Origin: Setoptus koraiensis
Taxonomy: Eukaryota > Arthropoda
DNA: 64,000 nt
NCBI GenBank assembly: GCA_048013815.1
Contig: CM106585.1
Span: forward strand, 310,001-374,000
Direction of reading: 5' to 3'
This document shows positions 36,676 to 47,580 of this stretch, one piece after another. Position 1 is the first letter of the stretch. Every line of letters begins with the position of its first letter. The translations under genes and the position numbers were made by a program. The notes below the pieces were generated by a model. It saw nothing but the letters and a program-made list of their open reading frames with translations, was not told the origin of the DNA and ran no database searches.

Positions 36676-38403
36676 AATCCCTACCTATTATTGATTATAT
36701 TGAAGATATAAATAGTAAACGTGACTTGCTAGTAAATTACAAATATATAGAGAAAGAATAAAAAAGGTAAGTGCACTCGAGTACTTGTCCCATTGTGAAT
36801 ATGTTGCTATCTATTTTAGCGCACGTCAAGTTTGTAAAGAACAACAAAACATGATTGTTATGGTCGTGGGAAACTTGTTCGGCTAAACTTATTTGCTATT
36901 CAAATTTGGTTCTAACTCAAGTTAGAAAGACTTGCAACTATTGTATATCATGTAGGCGAAACAATAGCGGCATTGCGTAAATGACATATCGTAGATACAA
37001 CGGTATCATAGAGATAGTTCCCTCTAAAGAAAACTAACACATATTCCGAACTTCGATACAACATCTGAAGCTCGACGATATATCTAACATTTACTCCAAT
37101 AGAAGCTGCAGGAATCTTTTCAAGTGCTGACATTGATCGGTACTTCTTGATGCGTTGTCCAACTAATCCATTCCATCAACTAGATGGAAATATTTCTGTA
37201 TGACTAGCGCAATGATTATAATCTAGTCATGTTATTGTTTGTACAAATGATTCATTTGTTTGAGTCGAGCAAATGAAAGGTAAAATAAATATAATAGTCG
37301 TTGTATAAATGTAATAGAATACAACGGCTCGTCTCTCTCATAGATATACTGGTTATCGGTAACGAGCAATCAATTGTATCATGAACAGGATCGCAAGGCC
37401 CGAATTTGTTTTCCTTTCAAACGTTTGAAGTCGCAATAGAGTTTATACATCAAGTTATTTGATATTCTTAATTACCTTGGAATATTTTCACGAATTATTG
37501 CAAAGATTTAATCTCCAACGAATAGATTCGTATACTAGTAGCTAGACAAATATGCTTGTTGGTGGTGGCGGTGCTAGCGTTGTATTTGTCGCGTCACATG
37601 ATAGATTTCGAAACGAAGGAAGTGAACCGGTTTGCGTTATATGGTGTCTCGTTGATCGAAAGCGATTGTGCCCAAAAAGATTCTCAGTTATATAAAACCA
37701 AACAAAAACTAATAGTTAAAATAAAACAAAATAGAAGTACATTCATGAGTCGGACCTCTCGAGAGGATTAAGAGGAATAAATGCGATGAATACCGATGAC
37801 CGATTGGTTGGCCATCATATGTTGTTGTTAACACTTTTTGTAAACATTCGACTTCCAAGTGCGCGAAGTTCAAAGACCATTCGGTCGTCGAGCGGCGTTT
37901 GTTAATGCTGCGGAACAAACGGGTTTTTGCGGGTAGTGAATTAAAAAAGGAACCTCTTTTCATAGTTCGAGGAGAACTCTTCTGCACGAATAGTAATACA
38001 TCCCAGATAAGAACAGATTTCCTGAAGAAACTCTAGGAGGACGAACTGCAGTCTCTTCTCCTCGATATCGATAGGGGCAAACCCCTCTTTACACGCCCCC
38101 TCAGAGAGCGCGAACAGTTCCCATGAAGAAACGGATCTACGGGTAAACCTAGAGAAATGCAGATTTTATGCTTTTGCCTTGAATAATAAAAAATCACTCA
38201 TTGAACAGATTATTGACAATTATCAACCAAGGATCATTTATTATAGCATAGTCATTGGTCCCAGCCACTGTTCTACGACAAACCCAACAAAATAAAAAAA
38301 AATGTGCATCAGATAAGCCACCACACATATTGTTTCACTATCCAGATCGATTATATCAGTTCACTGGTTGTGAAATCTGTTCCCAATCCTTGAATTGTTC
38401 ACT
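36676..38403. other. Intergenic between MFS transporter and CWF19L2-like gene
   Basis: About 1.7 kb. The left part is the promoter and 5' UTR of the transporter. Around 37960-38130 several GAGGAGA/TCTCCTC and CCCCTC/GAGGGG complementary words occur, without a clear gene structure. The small ORFs have no recognisable motif. Confidence 0.4.
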
Positions 38404-39594
38404 ATGGCAGATATCACTTCCACCAAAAACAAGTTGGCAGCTAAGATACTCAAGGCGGAGATGTTAGGAGACAAGGAAGCTGTTGAGGAACTCAAGCTAC
38501 AATTGGCCAACATTGAACAAGAAAGCTTAACCGATGACAGCAAAGTCACAGGCGGCAAGCAATCTCAAGGAACAAGTAACAAGAAAGAGCCAGAGAGATC
38601 TTGGACAGCCAACAAGAATACAAGTGGTCCAACTAAACGCGTCCATGAGGATGATATGACCATCCAACAAATGTACATGCAAGAAAAGACTGGCAGTGCT
38701 AGAGATGATGTCAAATTGTACTTAAACAATCATAAAAAATTTGCACGAGACAGCTTGGACACTAGCCAATTTTCTGAGGAAATAGATGACTCACAAACCA
38801 TTTTGAAAGGCGCTAGCAGCAAATCAAGACATAAAGGCGCAATAGTTACAGGTCCAAACAAAAACAGAGAACACGAACCCTGTGATCATTGCCCGCAAGC
38901 TAAACTCAAACATTTGATATTGTGGCAAGGGCAGCATATATTCATGAGTCTACTCCCATTTAGATTGAGTCTAAGTCGATTAAGTTGCGCAGTCATAAGG
39001 AATTTAGACCATGATTACGAATGTTTTGTGGATTCGTCAGAAGAGTGCCAATCTGAAACTGATCACCTCATTAGTTGTCTGAAATCTTGTTGGGATAAAC
39101 AAGGTTATCAGTGTATTGTCATGGAAAGTTATCACAAGAGCTCTAGAAATTCAAATAGAAATTTGTTGCCCAATTCAGGAGGAAATCATTTCCAAGTATA
39201 TTGTATACCAATCAAGAGAAGATATTTTGAAGAGGCACGACTCTATTTTAAGCAGGCATTACTAGAATGCGAAAAGGAATGGAGCATGAATAAGAAATTG
39301 ATTTCTACCTCCAGTGACAAAAAAATAAACAATTGTCTACCTCGAGGTTTATCTTATTTTTGGGTATGTTTTGATGATCTCAACAAAGGATTTGCTCACG
39401 TGATAGAGGATGAAAACAGATTCTCAAATTATTTTGGCTTTGACGTTTTGGCAGGACTGCTTGACAAGAGTATCAATGAAGTGCTCCATCCGAAGAAAGA
39501 AGACTACTCACATCAATTCGAACGATCTCGCCTATTCAAATTAGATTGGTCAAAATATAAGCCCGATCAACAATTAGACGACTTGAATAGATGA
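38404..39594 (+). CDS. CWF19L2-like (CwfJ C-terminal domain) protein
   Basis: A single-exon frame of 396 residues from ATG at 38404. The N-terminal 150 residues are charged (KNKLAAKILKAEMLGDKEAVEELKLQL is the conserved start of the CWF19L2 conserved region; DMTIQQMYMQEK follows). The C-terminal 230 residues correspond to the two CwfJ_C domains: CDHCPQ, EWSMNKKLIS, LPRGLSYFWVCFDD and GFAHVIEDENRF. Family members associate with late spliceosomes and intron-lariat disassembly/debranching. The usual HIT-like GHC(L/I)IVP stretch is diverged (SRLSCAVIRN), and the human protein is about 890 residues, so this is either a compact ortholog or a protein truncated at the 5' end. No intron is seen. Confidence 0.8.
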   Translation: MADITSTKNKLAAKILKAEMLGDKEAVEELKLQLANIEQESLTDDSKVTGGKQSQGTSNKKEPERSWTANKNTSGPTKRVHEDDMTIQQMYMQEKTGSARDDVKLYLNNHKKFARDSLDTSQFSEEIDDSQTILKGASSKSRHKGAIVTGPNKNREHEPCDHCPQAKLKHLILWQGQHIFMSLLPFRLSLSRLSCAVIRNLDHDYECFVDSSEECQSETDHLISCLKSCWDKQGYQCIVMESYHKSSRNSNRNLLPNSGGNHFQVYCIPIKRRYFEEARLYFKQALLECEKEWSMNKKLISTSSDKKINNCLPRGLSYFWVCFDDLNKGFAHVIEDENRFSNYFGFDVLAGLLDKSINEVLHPKKEDYSHQFERSRLFKLDWSKYKPDQQLDDLNR

Positions 39595-40383
39595 AATGAT
39601 TATTAAAAGTTAAATTGAAATTGAGCGTGTTTATTTTCTTCAATTGGTTTCAACAATATCCTCTTTTGATTTCTATAAGTATTATTCAGCGGTGGAGCGA
39701 TCTGAGTGATTTTTCACTTTTCCCATCCATAATAGTGTCAGTAATTGGAATAGTACTTATCACTCTGCTACTGATAAGCTGAATTTAAAAACTAGTTAAT
39801 TGTTATGACTGATTAGATTTCGCATTTGCGACGTATCTTTTACAATGCGGACAGAAGTGAGAAACATTGTTGCATGCCTTTGAAAAACCAATAATATATT
39901 TATAACCATCTTAAATTTATCTGTCTGGGCAAACACCAATGTGCTGAGTTGGGGGGGGGGACAAAGTCACATAGAGGCAAACCACATAGTGGTAATCCAC
40001 ATAATGACATAAAAAGTCATATATTAGAATAATAGAAATGCTGTGCAATCTTGACCATTACATAATCAATTAAATCCACCCCTCTGTACTGTCTCGGCTT
40101 AATGCGCATGGCTAGCCATGCATCCGCATTATGTGAAGTGCGTGTTTTTGTTGTTCTTTATTTTTATACTTGGGTATAAGAAGGAAGTTCCTTCCAGGCA
40201 ACAGCAAGATGCTGTCGCCCGCCGACAACTCGCTGAGGCTGTCGATCTGATTTGACTCTGGGATCTAGGCTGTGTTTATATAATATGCAAGTTGTGTGAG
40301 ATTTGCAAGACAATCCGGGGGACGAACAATGACGTAACGAGAGAGAGCGAGAGAGAGTTTATTTGCAACGGGCGGCGCGCTGT
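39595..40383. other. Intergenic; includes G9 run and AC/ACATA-rich repeat-like sequence
   Basis: Convergent 3' ends of the CWF19L2-like gene and MIF. A nine-G homopolymer at about 39952-39960 is followed by CACATAG/CACATAATG words. GAGAGAGCGAGAGAGAG near 40341 precedes the MIF stop and is probably MIF 3' UTR. Confidence 0.4.
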
Positions 40384-40740
40384 TCACATGAGCTCGTGGA
40401 AGGTGGTGCCGGCGTAGCCCACGTTGGCCCTGTTCAGGTCCCTGAACTCGATGTAAATTCGGTCGGCCGGTATGCCGAGATCGGACTTGAGAATGGCCAT
40501 AATCTCTTTTGAATATCGCTTGTTTTCCTCAGTACCCAGGGCACCTATTGAGCTGAGTGTGCAAAGAGCGGACGGGGCGTCCGTTGCCCCGTAATAAACG
40601 TCCTCGCCGGCCTGAATATGAACGGCTACATACTGGATGGGTTTGCCTAACAACTTGGCCAATAATTGCGCCAAACGATTCCTCAGCTCGGGACTCACAT
40701 GTGACTTTTCCACGTTGGTGCTAACGCGCAAAATGGGCAT
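40384..40740 (-). CDS. MIF: Macrophage migration inhibitory factor homolog
   Basis: A 118-residue frame with ATG at 40738-40740 and TGA at 40384. The frame stays open 25 codons upstream, but MPILRVSTNV at the chosen start matches the family, where the initiator Met is removed to expose the catalytic Pro. Conserved: the Lys in LAKLLGKP, AVHIQAG, SSIGALG, RIYIEF and ANVGYAGTTF. MIF forms a trimer with keto-enol tautomerase activity and is a cytokine in vertebrates. Arthropod homologs, including salivary ones of ticks, are known. The first cysteine of the CxxC redox motif is replaced (SALCTL instead of CALC), so the oxidoreductase site is probably absent. It has no signal peptide, as usual for this family. 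Confidence 0.95.
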   Translation of the reverse strand: MPILRVSTNVEKSHVSPELRNRLAQLLAKLLGKPIQYVAVHIQAGEDVYYGATDAPSALCTLSSIGALGTEENKRYSKEIMAILKSDLGIPADRIYIEFRDLNRANVGYAGTTFHELM

Positions 40741-41217
40741 GATTCTCCTTCTGTCTAAATATATATATTCTGAAATAAATGTGTTGTGTTTATTTATAAA
40801 ATAGCGCCAATTCAATCGCCCGTTTGTGAGTATGTAGCTGGCAAATATATGATACGATGATACCGATACGATGATCGAGTTAATAGTGGAATTTTATAAA
40901 TGATCCGGGTATAAATGATATCGGTATAAGCAGCAGCGACAATAACTGTCTCATTCACATGTTTTCCATGCTCGAGACGCTCACTGATGCACGATGATGC
41001 GCTGTGATGAAATGTGCGCTCTGTGCCACACAACTCTGTTCCTATCTTCTGTGCTTCTCTTGCACTTAACATGTGCAACTATATATACTCGCTGTACACC
41101 ATTTTATATACACACTTGAATATTAGTTCAACACCAATAAACATACATATACATAACGTATACTAAAACTACAATCAGTTATTTAACACGTTATCAGCAC
41201 GAATCGCAAAAATACCC
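40741..41217. mobile_element. Copia-like LTR 3' part and primer-binding region (G3)
   Basis: About 41141-41199 (AATAAACATACATATAC, AACTACAATCAGTTATTTAACA) is nearly identical to about 51267-51321, suggesting the R/U5 end of an LTR. CGTTATCAGCACGAA just after it resembles the primer-binding region often seen downstream of copia LTRs. The sequence to 41217 joins, across element T9, to a gag start at 42131. The LTR 5' end was not found; the left part also holds the MIF promoter. Confidence 0.45.
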
Positions 41218-42089
41218 GGTTGTTCTAGCGATTAAGTCCCCAACCGGATCTTGATGAAACTTCCGGTATAGGTCTATTTCGACCTAAATAAGACGGAAAA
41301 AGTGGTCCGGAAGCCAGGAAACTTCCGGTTCCGGTTTTACATGAAGTTGAAGCTAGAGCTCTAAAATTCACCAGAGAGAGATTTTAGGCTACGCTCAACA
41401 CGTTGACATAATTTTCAGCTCTGTGCAACTTCCGGTTCGCCAGATATAGGGATATTACAGGGCTTGGTAAACCGGAAGTGACCAAATTATTGCTTCGCTG
41501 CGCTCGGGGATGAACATGCGGGGGGTCTGAGAACTCGGCCTGCGGCCTCGTATTCTGGAGGCCGTCACATCTCCGTCGTCGCTCCCGCGACGACTGCGTG
41601 CGACGGGAACCCTTCGGGTAGGGTTGATGAGCGCTTCGGGTATCGGGCTGCGCCCTCTACCCTCCGCTCACATGACTGCAATCCAAACACAGCTGCAGGC
41701 GGGAAGAGCGAACGAACCAACCAACAGAGAATAAGAAACAAGGGATTAAATGACCTAAACAGAAGTGAATACTGGGTGCGGCGCGCACGAGGCACAGGAT
41801 GGGTCCGCTCATCGCAACCGCACAGGGCCCGGCCACACCCTTTTCTGCGTTGAACAGCTATATCTAAGTAACCGGATGTGGCAGAAGATTAATTTTGATT
41901 TCATCGTGCTTCGCTAGGCGTCATCTATCCGATTATGGATTTTCAAACCTCTATCTCAATCTTTTGATAACTCCGGAACCGGAAGTTTCCTGGCTTCCGG
42001 TCTACTCATTCCATGATATGGGGCCCCTACGGGGCCCATGTGTGAAGTTTCATCGAAATCTGAGTGGGGACTCAATCGCAAGAACACCC
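41218..42089. mobile_element. TIR element, family I (T9), 8-base target duplication
   Basis: GGTTGTTC starts at 41218 and GAACACCC ends at 42089. AAATACCC is duplicated at 41210-41217 and 42090-42097. The 872-base element has a hairpin module (about 41530-41679) and CCGGAAGT words near both ends. It separates the copia-like primer-binding region from its gag start. Confidence 0.85.
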
Positions 42090-42130
42090 AAATACCCATA
42101 TCCCATCAAAAAGTTTCACCAACACACAAC

Positions 42131-42256
42131 ATGAATAATCAAGTGAGTCTACCTCAAGATCCAGGAGCATCTCAGCTTCAATTTCGCTCGCTCCAAATTG
42201 TTCGCCTCAACGGAACCAACTATCCGTCATGAAAGTTGATCATGAAAAGAATTCTC
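42131..42256 (+). pseudogene. Copia-like gag start (G3), with in-frame TGA
   Basis: ATG at 42131 opens a frame containing RLNGTNYPS followed by TGA at 42230-42232 and then KLIMKRIL. Copia gags have NYxxW here, so the TGA most likely replaces TGG (Trp). The frame is then cut by TIR element T10. The gene is broken twice. No protease, integrase or RT is seen after it. Confidence 0.6.
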
Positions 42257-42553
42257 GGGTGTTCTTTCGGATAGCGCCACAGTTTGATTTGGATGAAAAC
42301 CACACACAGGGCCCGTAGGGCCCCATGACAATGCTATGAGTAGTCCGGAAGTGCGGAAACTTCCGGTTCCGGTTTTAGCTTCATCTTTGAGATACAGTCT
42401 TGAAACTCGGTATGTTACCAAATCAGACTACGACAACCCCGATGACATCATTTTCGAATCTCTACAACTTCCGGTTCTCGAGATATTCAGAAAAATTGCA
42501 TGTATGGGCGAATCTAGGCCGGTCTGGGTCTGTTCCTTACACCCAAAGCAGGG
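42257..42553. mobile_element. TIR element, left part only (T10)
   Basis: GGGTGTTCTTTCGG starts at 42257 with the GCGCCACA subterminal and CCGGAAGT words. About 300 bases in, it is replaced by HP-family sequence (GGCTACTCTGATTCGACAGG). The right TIR is absent. Confidence 0.6.
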
Positions 42554-43463
42554 TGTCATTATGTCATCTTTACGGCTACTCTGATTCGACAGGCATAGAT
42601 GTTCAACTCCGACATGTCATCACATACTCGCATCTATATTTGAACGATACTTGATCGCTATGATGCATCCGCATTTTCATGCACTATTTTATTTTCGAAA
42701 ATCAGCCATAGTTTCCAAGTTTGTCAAGATAAAATTGCCAATTTTCGCACACTAGATAGCCATAGTTAGACTATTCGACAGTGCGAATTTGGTGGCTTTC
42801 GAATGAATTTTTCAATCTTTTTTAGCGCTTAATTTTAATTAAGCAGCTATTGGGATGGGTCTGGGTGCTACGTTTATTCACGTGACTATGTAATCCTATG
42901 GAGGTTGGACTTAGTCAAATTTGTGAGAATCCTGCTAGACATTACATATGTATTCCTATGTAGATTCGACTTGGTCTATCATCGCTTCACTCGAAAATAT
43001 TTCGTATGCGATCTTATGTAGATTTGACTAGGTCGAATTTGTGAGGAGTTCGGTGGTGACAAATCGAACTTCAAAATTGAAAATTCGAATTTCTAATGAT
43101 ACTTTCAGCTGCTTCGTCGAAGTTCGATGGTCAGGGTTCCGTGGTCAGAGTTCGATGGTGTCAATTCGAATTTCGAACTTCGAAATTGAAAATTGAAAAT
43201 TTGATTTCCTGATGATAATTTCATCTGCTCTGTCAAAATTTGATGGTCAGAGTTCGGTGGTCAGAGTTCGATGGTCACATTTCGAAGTTCGGTGGTAACA
43301 ATTCGAAATTGAAAATTCGATTTTCTGATGATAGTTTCAGCTGCTCCGTCAATGTTCGTAGTTCAGTGTCCGAAGTTCGATGGTTACAATTGGAAGTTCG
43401 GTGGTCACAACTCGAACTTCGAAATTCGAAGTTGAAAATTCGAATTCCTGATGATAGTTTCAT
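42554..43463 (+). mobile_element. HP element fragments, including copy B (3'-truncated)
   Basis: 42554-42823 is HP-related interior sequence. Copy B begins at 42824 with AGCGCTTAATTTTAATTAAG, has the usual ATTCACGTGACTATG head and a short GTTCGATGGTCA/TTCGAACTTC tandem array, and stops at about 43463 at the G2 reverse-transcriptase gene without the normal hairpin end. Confidence 0.65.
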
Positions 43464-44484
43464 CATCCTTTGAAACGTCGAGACTGCATTACATAGCCCA
43501 AAAGGCATTCTGTCATACTGCCAATGGCCCGAGTGAGTTCGAAACGCCGTCAAATGTAGACTCTCCTCACTCATCTCAATCTGCCAAAATCCCGAGTTAC
43601 AATCGATAGTACTAAAAATTTTCTTGCCATAGAACGACTCTAAACAGTCATCTACTCTCGGTAACGGGTAGGGCCATTTCTTTGTCTTCTTATTCAGCTC
43701 TCTATAGTCGATGCAAAAACGAGTCGTTCCATCCTTTTTCGGAACTAAAACTATTTGTGACGCATATTGGCTTTGTGAAGCACTTATGACACCGTCTTTC
43801 AACATCTCATCGGTTTGTCGATTAATTTCTTTTCTTTCCTTCTCGGAAAATCTTCTCATGGGCAATCTTACTGGCTCGTTATCAGTTAACTCTATCTTGT
43901 GCTTAACAATACTAGTATGGCCTAATTTGCCGTCTAGTGCCATTACATCTTCATATTGATGTAACAAATTGATTAACTCTCTCTTCTGCACATTATCTAA
44001 GTCATCGCCAACTTCGATCATGTTATCGCCTTTATATGGGATTATCGCGTTAATAGAATAGTTGGATTGACTTTCTTCCATATCTTCCCAAGTGGCTACT
44101 CTGCTTCCAATAGTCACATTGACTGGTGCTGATGAAGCATTAGTCAGTATAATCGAATCTGTATTTGTCGCCATCAAACCGTATGGCGTAAGTAATTTAT
44201 CTTCTCTTTTGAATGGCGTTATCATGACCATTCTATCATCTTCCTTGTGACCTAGCTTAACCTTAGCTGCCACAGACGAATAAGGAGCTATAGCGACTGG
44301 TTCGATCAGGAATACACCACTTCTGGAGTACGCCTTATCTTTCTTAAATTTTAGCTCGTTGACACTCCAGTCTGCTACCAATCTAAGCTTTTGTAACAAA
44401 TCTTTTCCAAGTAACATGTCTTCCCCTATATGACGTGCGACCACTAAAGTGTGGACGCAGGTTCTACTCACGTTTCCTATTTTT
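43464..44484 (-). pseudogene. Ty3/gypsy pol (G2): end of protease and reverse transcriptase N-half
   Basis: The minus-strand frame begins with the second half of a retropepsin (HIGEDMLLGKDLLQKL), then a linker and a gypsy RT: IELTDNEPVRLPMRR, VLVPKKDGTTRFCIDYRELN, PYPLPRVDD, FSTIDCNSGFWQIEM and MPFGLCNAVSTFQR. It breaks off there, before the YxDD catalytic motif, at HP copy B, so RT is incomplete. The upstream end at 44484 abuts HP element C; the first half of the same protease continues at 46534 beyond C. Confidence 0.85.
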
Positions 44485-46533
44485 AGCGCTTAATTTTAAT
44501 TAAGCAGCTATTGGGATGGTTCTGGGCTCTACGTTTATTCACGTGACTATGTAATCCTATGGAGGTTTGACTTAGTCAAATTTGTGAGAATCCTGCTAGA
44601 CATAACACATGTATTCCTATGTAGATTCGACTTGGTCTATTATCGCTTCACTCGAAAATATTTTGTATGCAATCCTATGGAGATTTGACGGCTGTTGTAG
44701 CGAACTGGGCGTAGTTCCGATCTGGGTATTTTGGGTATTTTTGGGTAGGGTCTAGTGCCCTGATACCCGAATGGGTATTTATAAGATGTAGAAATTTACG
44801 GTTGTCGAGTTACCCGAGGTACCGCACAGTGGGCGTTTTGAGGTACCCGACGACCGCTAGCGGTTCCCACTGCTTTTTTTGAAGGTATTTTTGATACAGC
44901 CAGGTACAGACAAGTATAATAATCTCAGAAATTGTATACCGGAAGTGTGAAAATGAACCCGATTTGCGATACTGCAATTTACCCGGGTATTTCGGGTATC
45001 CGAGTATGCAATAGGCTACGCGAGGGTAATAATCACAACCGCATGAATGCGGCATGACCTTTGCGGGTAGCACGATGTACGCGGGGTACCCATGCTCACT
45101 TGTGCATAATATACAATAGCCCTTCCGTCTGCCATGCATCTTGGGCCCGGGCCGAAGGAGAGGTCCGGCCTCCAGTCGTCCACGCCTACGGCCTGCGGCC
45201 TCCGGCGGGACGACTGACGGCCACCTAACTAAAAAAGATTCTTCCCGAGGACTGGGGGTCGAGTGGGCGGGGCCCGTGATCGGGTCGGGTTTCGACCAAT
45301 TATGTGCTCAATTAACCTTGCTCCAGCCAGCTAGGCTCAGGGTTCGCGCAAGCACCGTCTGAATACGTTAATCTGCATGAAATTCCTAAATATCCCTGCA
45401 ACCGGAAGTTATAGAAATCCGAAATCTATCTCATTGGACTAGGTGTGGTCGAATATACCGACTTACCAAGTTTCAAGTTTCTAGCTTGAAGCCGAGGCTA
45501 AAACCGGAAGCAGTGGTTTCTACACTTCCGGTCTAAAAAATTTTCCATCAGGGACCTCCAAGGTACTCACACTGTGAGTTTCGTCGCGATCTGAACTACG
45601 CCCAGTTCGCTACAACACCCGATTTGACTAGGTCACATTTGTGCGGAGTTCGATGGTGACAAATCGAACTTCAAAATTGAAAATTCGAATTTCTTATAAG
45701 AATTTCATCTGCTCGTTCGATGTTCGGTGGTCAGAGTTCGGTGGTCACAATTCGATGGTCGCAATTCGATCTTCGAAATTCGAAATTGAAAATTCGGATT
45801 TCTGATAAGAGTTACAGCTGCTCGTTCGATGTTCGATGGTCAGAGTTTGATGTTCGATAGTCACAATTCGATGGTCACAATTCGAACTTCGAACTTCAAA
45901 ATTCGAAATTCGAAAATTGAAAATTTGAATTCCCAATGATAGTTTCATCTGCTCGTTCGATGTTCGATGGTCACAGTTCTCAGTTCGATGGTCATAATTC
46001 GATGGTCACAATTCGAACTTCGAAATTAGAATTCCTGATGAGAGTTTCAGATGCTTGTTCTATGTTCGATGGTCAGAGTTCGATGTTCGATAGTCACAAT
46101 TCGATGGTCACAATTCGAAATTCGAAAATTGAAAATTCGAATTCCTAATGATAGTTTAATCTGCTCTGTCGAGGTTCGATGGTCAAATTCCGAACGTCGA
46201 ACTTGGAAATTCGAAATTGAAAATTCGAATTTCCGATACGAGTTCCAGGTGCTTGTACAGAGTTTGATGGTCACGATACGGAGTTCGCTGGTCACAATTC
46301 GAAGTTCGATGGTCACAATTCGAACTTCGAAATTGAAAATTCGAATTTCTGATGACAGTTCCATCTGCTCGTTCGATGTTCGGTGGTCAGTGTTCGATGG
46401 TCTATGTTCGATGGTCACATTTTGAAGTTCGGTGGTTAACAGGTTGTAATAAACTCCTTTGAATCCTTCAACAATACTTGTCCACACGAAAAATTAAGCG
46501 CTCGAAATACTGATTCGATCAGTATTACTTGTT
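44485..46533 (+). mobile_element. HP element C, splitting the G2 protease
   Basis: It begins AGCGCTTAATTTTAATTAAG at 44485 and ends with ATTAAGCGCTCG, hairpin AATACTGAT/ATCAGTATT and TACTTGTT at 46533. The interior has a TTCGAACTTCG/GTTCGATGGTCA array (about 45650-46440). Family II TIR element T11 is inserted within it. Flanking host sequence joins directly (TATTTTT left, ACTGTAAG right) with protease reading frame preserved and no target duplication. Length is about 1.1 kb without T11. Confidence 0.8.
44690..45620. mobile_element. TIR element, family II, complete (T11)
   Basis: TIRs are GGCTGTTGTAGCGAACTGGG and its near-perfect inverse ending CTACAACACCC at 45620; at least 22 of the outer 25 positions pair. 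GATTTGAC is duplicated at 44682-44689 and 45621-45628, and the empty site is seen in HP copy B at about 43021. The 931-base body has the palindrome ACCGCTAGCGGT (about 44856) but no transposase. Confidence 0.9.
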
Positions 46534-47580
46534 ACTGTAAGTTCAGTAGTAGATACACCAGTTGTTTGCATCAATCCTGGTCCAGCCGTGTTGAAGTTAA
46601 GTGGGACCTTCAAATTCACTTCCAGTTGTAGTCTCGGGACTAACTTTTCATCAATGCATGATACGGCAGCTCCGCTATCAGCCAACGCCTCGATTGTTAC
46701 ACCATTAATTATAACAGTAACCGCATCTGGTAAGGCTGGTTGTAACATGTTGACTGAATAGTTTATAACATTTTGTTGCCTACTGGGCCCCGCTTCGCAT
46801 TCCGTTTGCTTATTTTCATTATCTGTGTCGACCTTCATTGGTTTTGTCATTGGGCAATTTCTCGATATGTGTCCGAAAGATTGGCAATTATAGCACATTA
46901 CTTTCGACATATCTTTTCTAAAAACGACATGATTTGGATTATTTCTTCTGTCAACACCTTCTTTATTTTGAGGTGTGCTGACGTTCCGATTGGTCGAGCA
47001 ATTCGTACTAATGTGCCCAAATTCACCACAAGTATAGCACTTAACAGGTCTATCTTCATTTGTTTGGTTTCTTCTCAACTTAATGTTTTGTTCATGTTGT
47101 GATTGGTACTGCTGTTGTTGTTGGTACTGCTGTTGTTGTTGAGACCGTTGTTGATTATAGTTCCAACTGGGCTTCTTTTGGTATCTATTTCGCTGCTGAC
47201 CACCTCTCAGTTTACTGCGATCATCGTTATTGATCACTGCCATGATGCTTTTACCTTCTTTCTTCTTCAAACCTTCTGCGATATTGACTGCCTTACGTTT
47301 CAATTCTCCAACTGTGCTGATTTCATCTTCAGCGATGTTCGGGAAAAACTCCGGAAGGAGTTTCCACATGATTCTGTCAACTCTGTCGGCTTCAGACATG
47401 TTCTTATCATAGTCAGAACACAACTTGTTCAAGTCTGAGATAAAATTACCCACATACTCTTCTCTTAACTGCATCCTTTGTTGTAGTTCACGAGCAATAT
47501 TCCTTCTCTCAGACAGTGGAATATATTGCTCTTTAAATGCACTCACCAATTTCTTCAGGTTATTAGCGACTCGCGTTTCT
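46534..47580 (-). pseudogene. Ty3/gypsy gag C-part with two zinc knuckles and protease start (G2)
   Basis: The minus-strand frame runs VANNLKKLVSAFKEQY (retrotransposon gag domain), a Gln/Tyr-rich basic segment and two CCHC knuckles (CYTCGEFGHISTNC and CYNCQSFGHISRNC), which bind element RNA. It then enters the retropepsin with the active-site DSGAAVSC, ending at ELTV where HP element C begins. HP element D lies upstream at 47581. The frame is intact in itself; on both sides it enters HP sequence and stops, giving similar short tails (ISISSA). Confidence 0.85.

Noticed and set aside
46051-46425. Frames in the TTCGAACTTCG arrays
   Set aside because: They are translations of a tandem repeat whose unit length often keeps a frame open.
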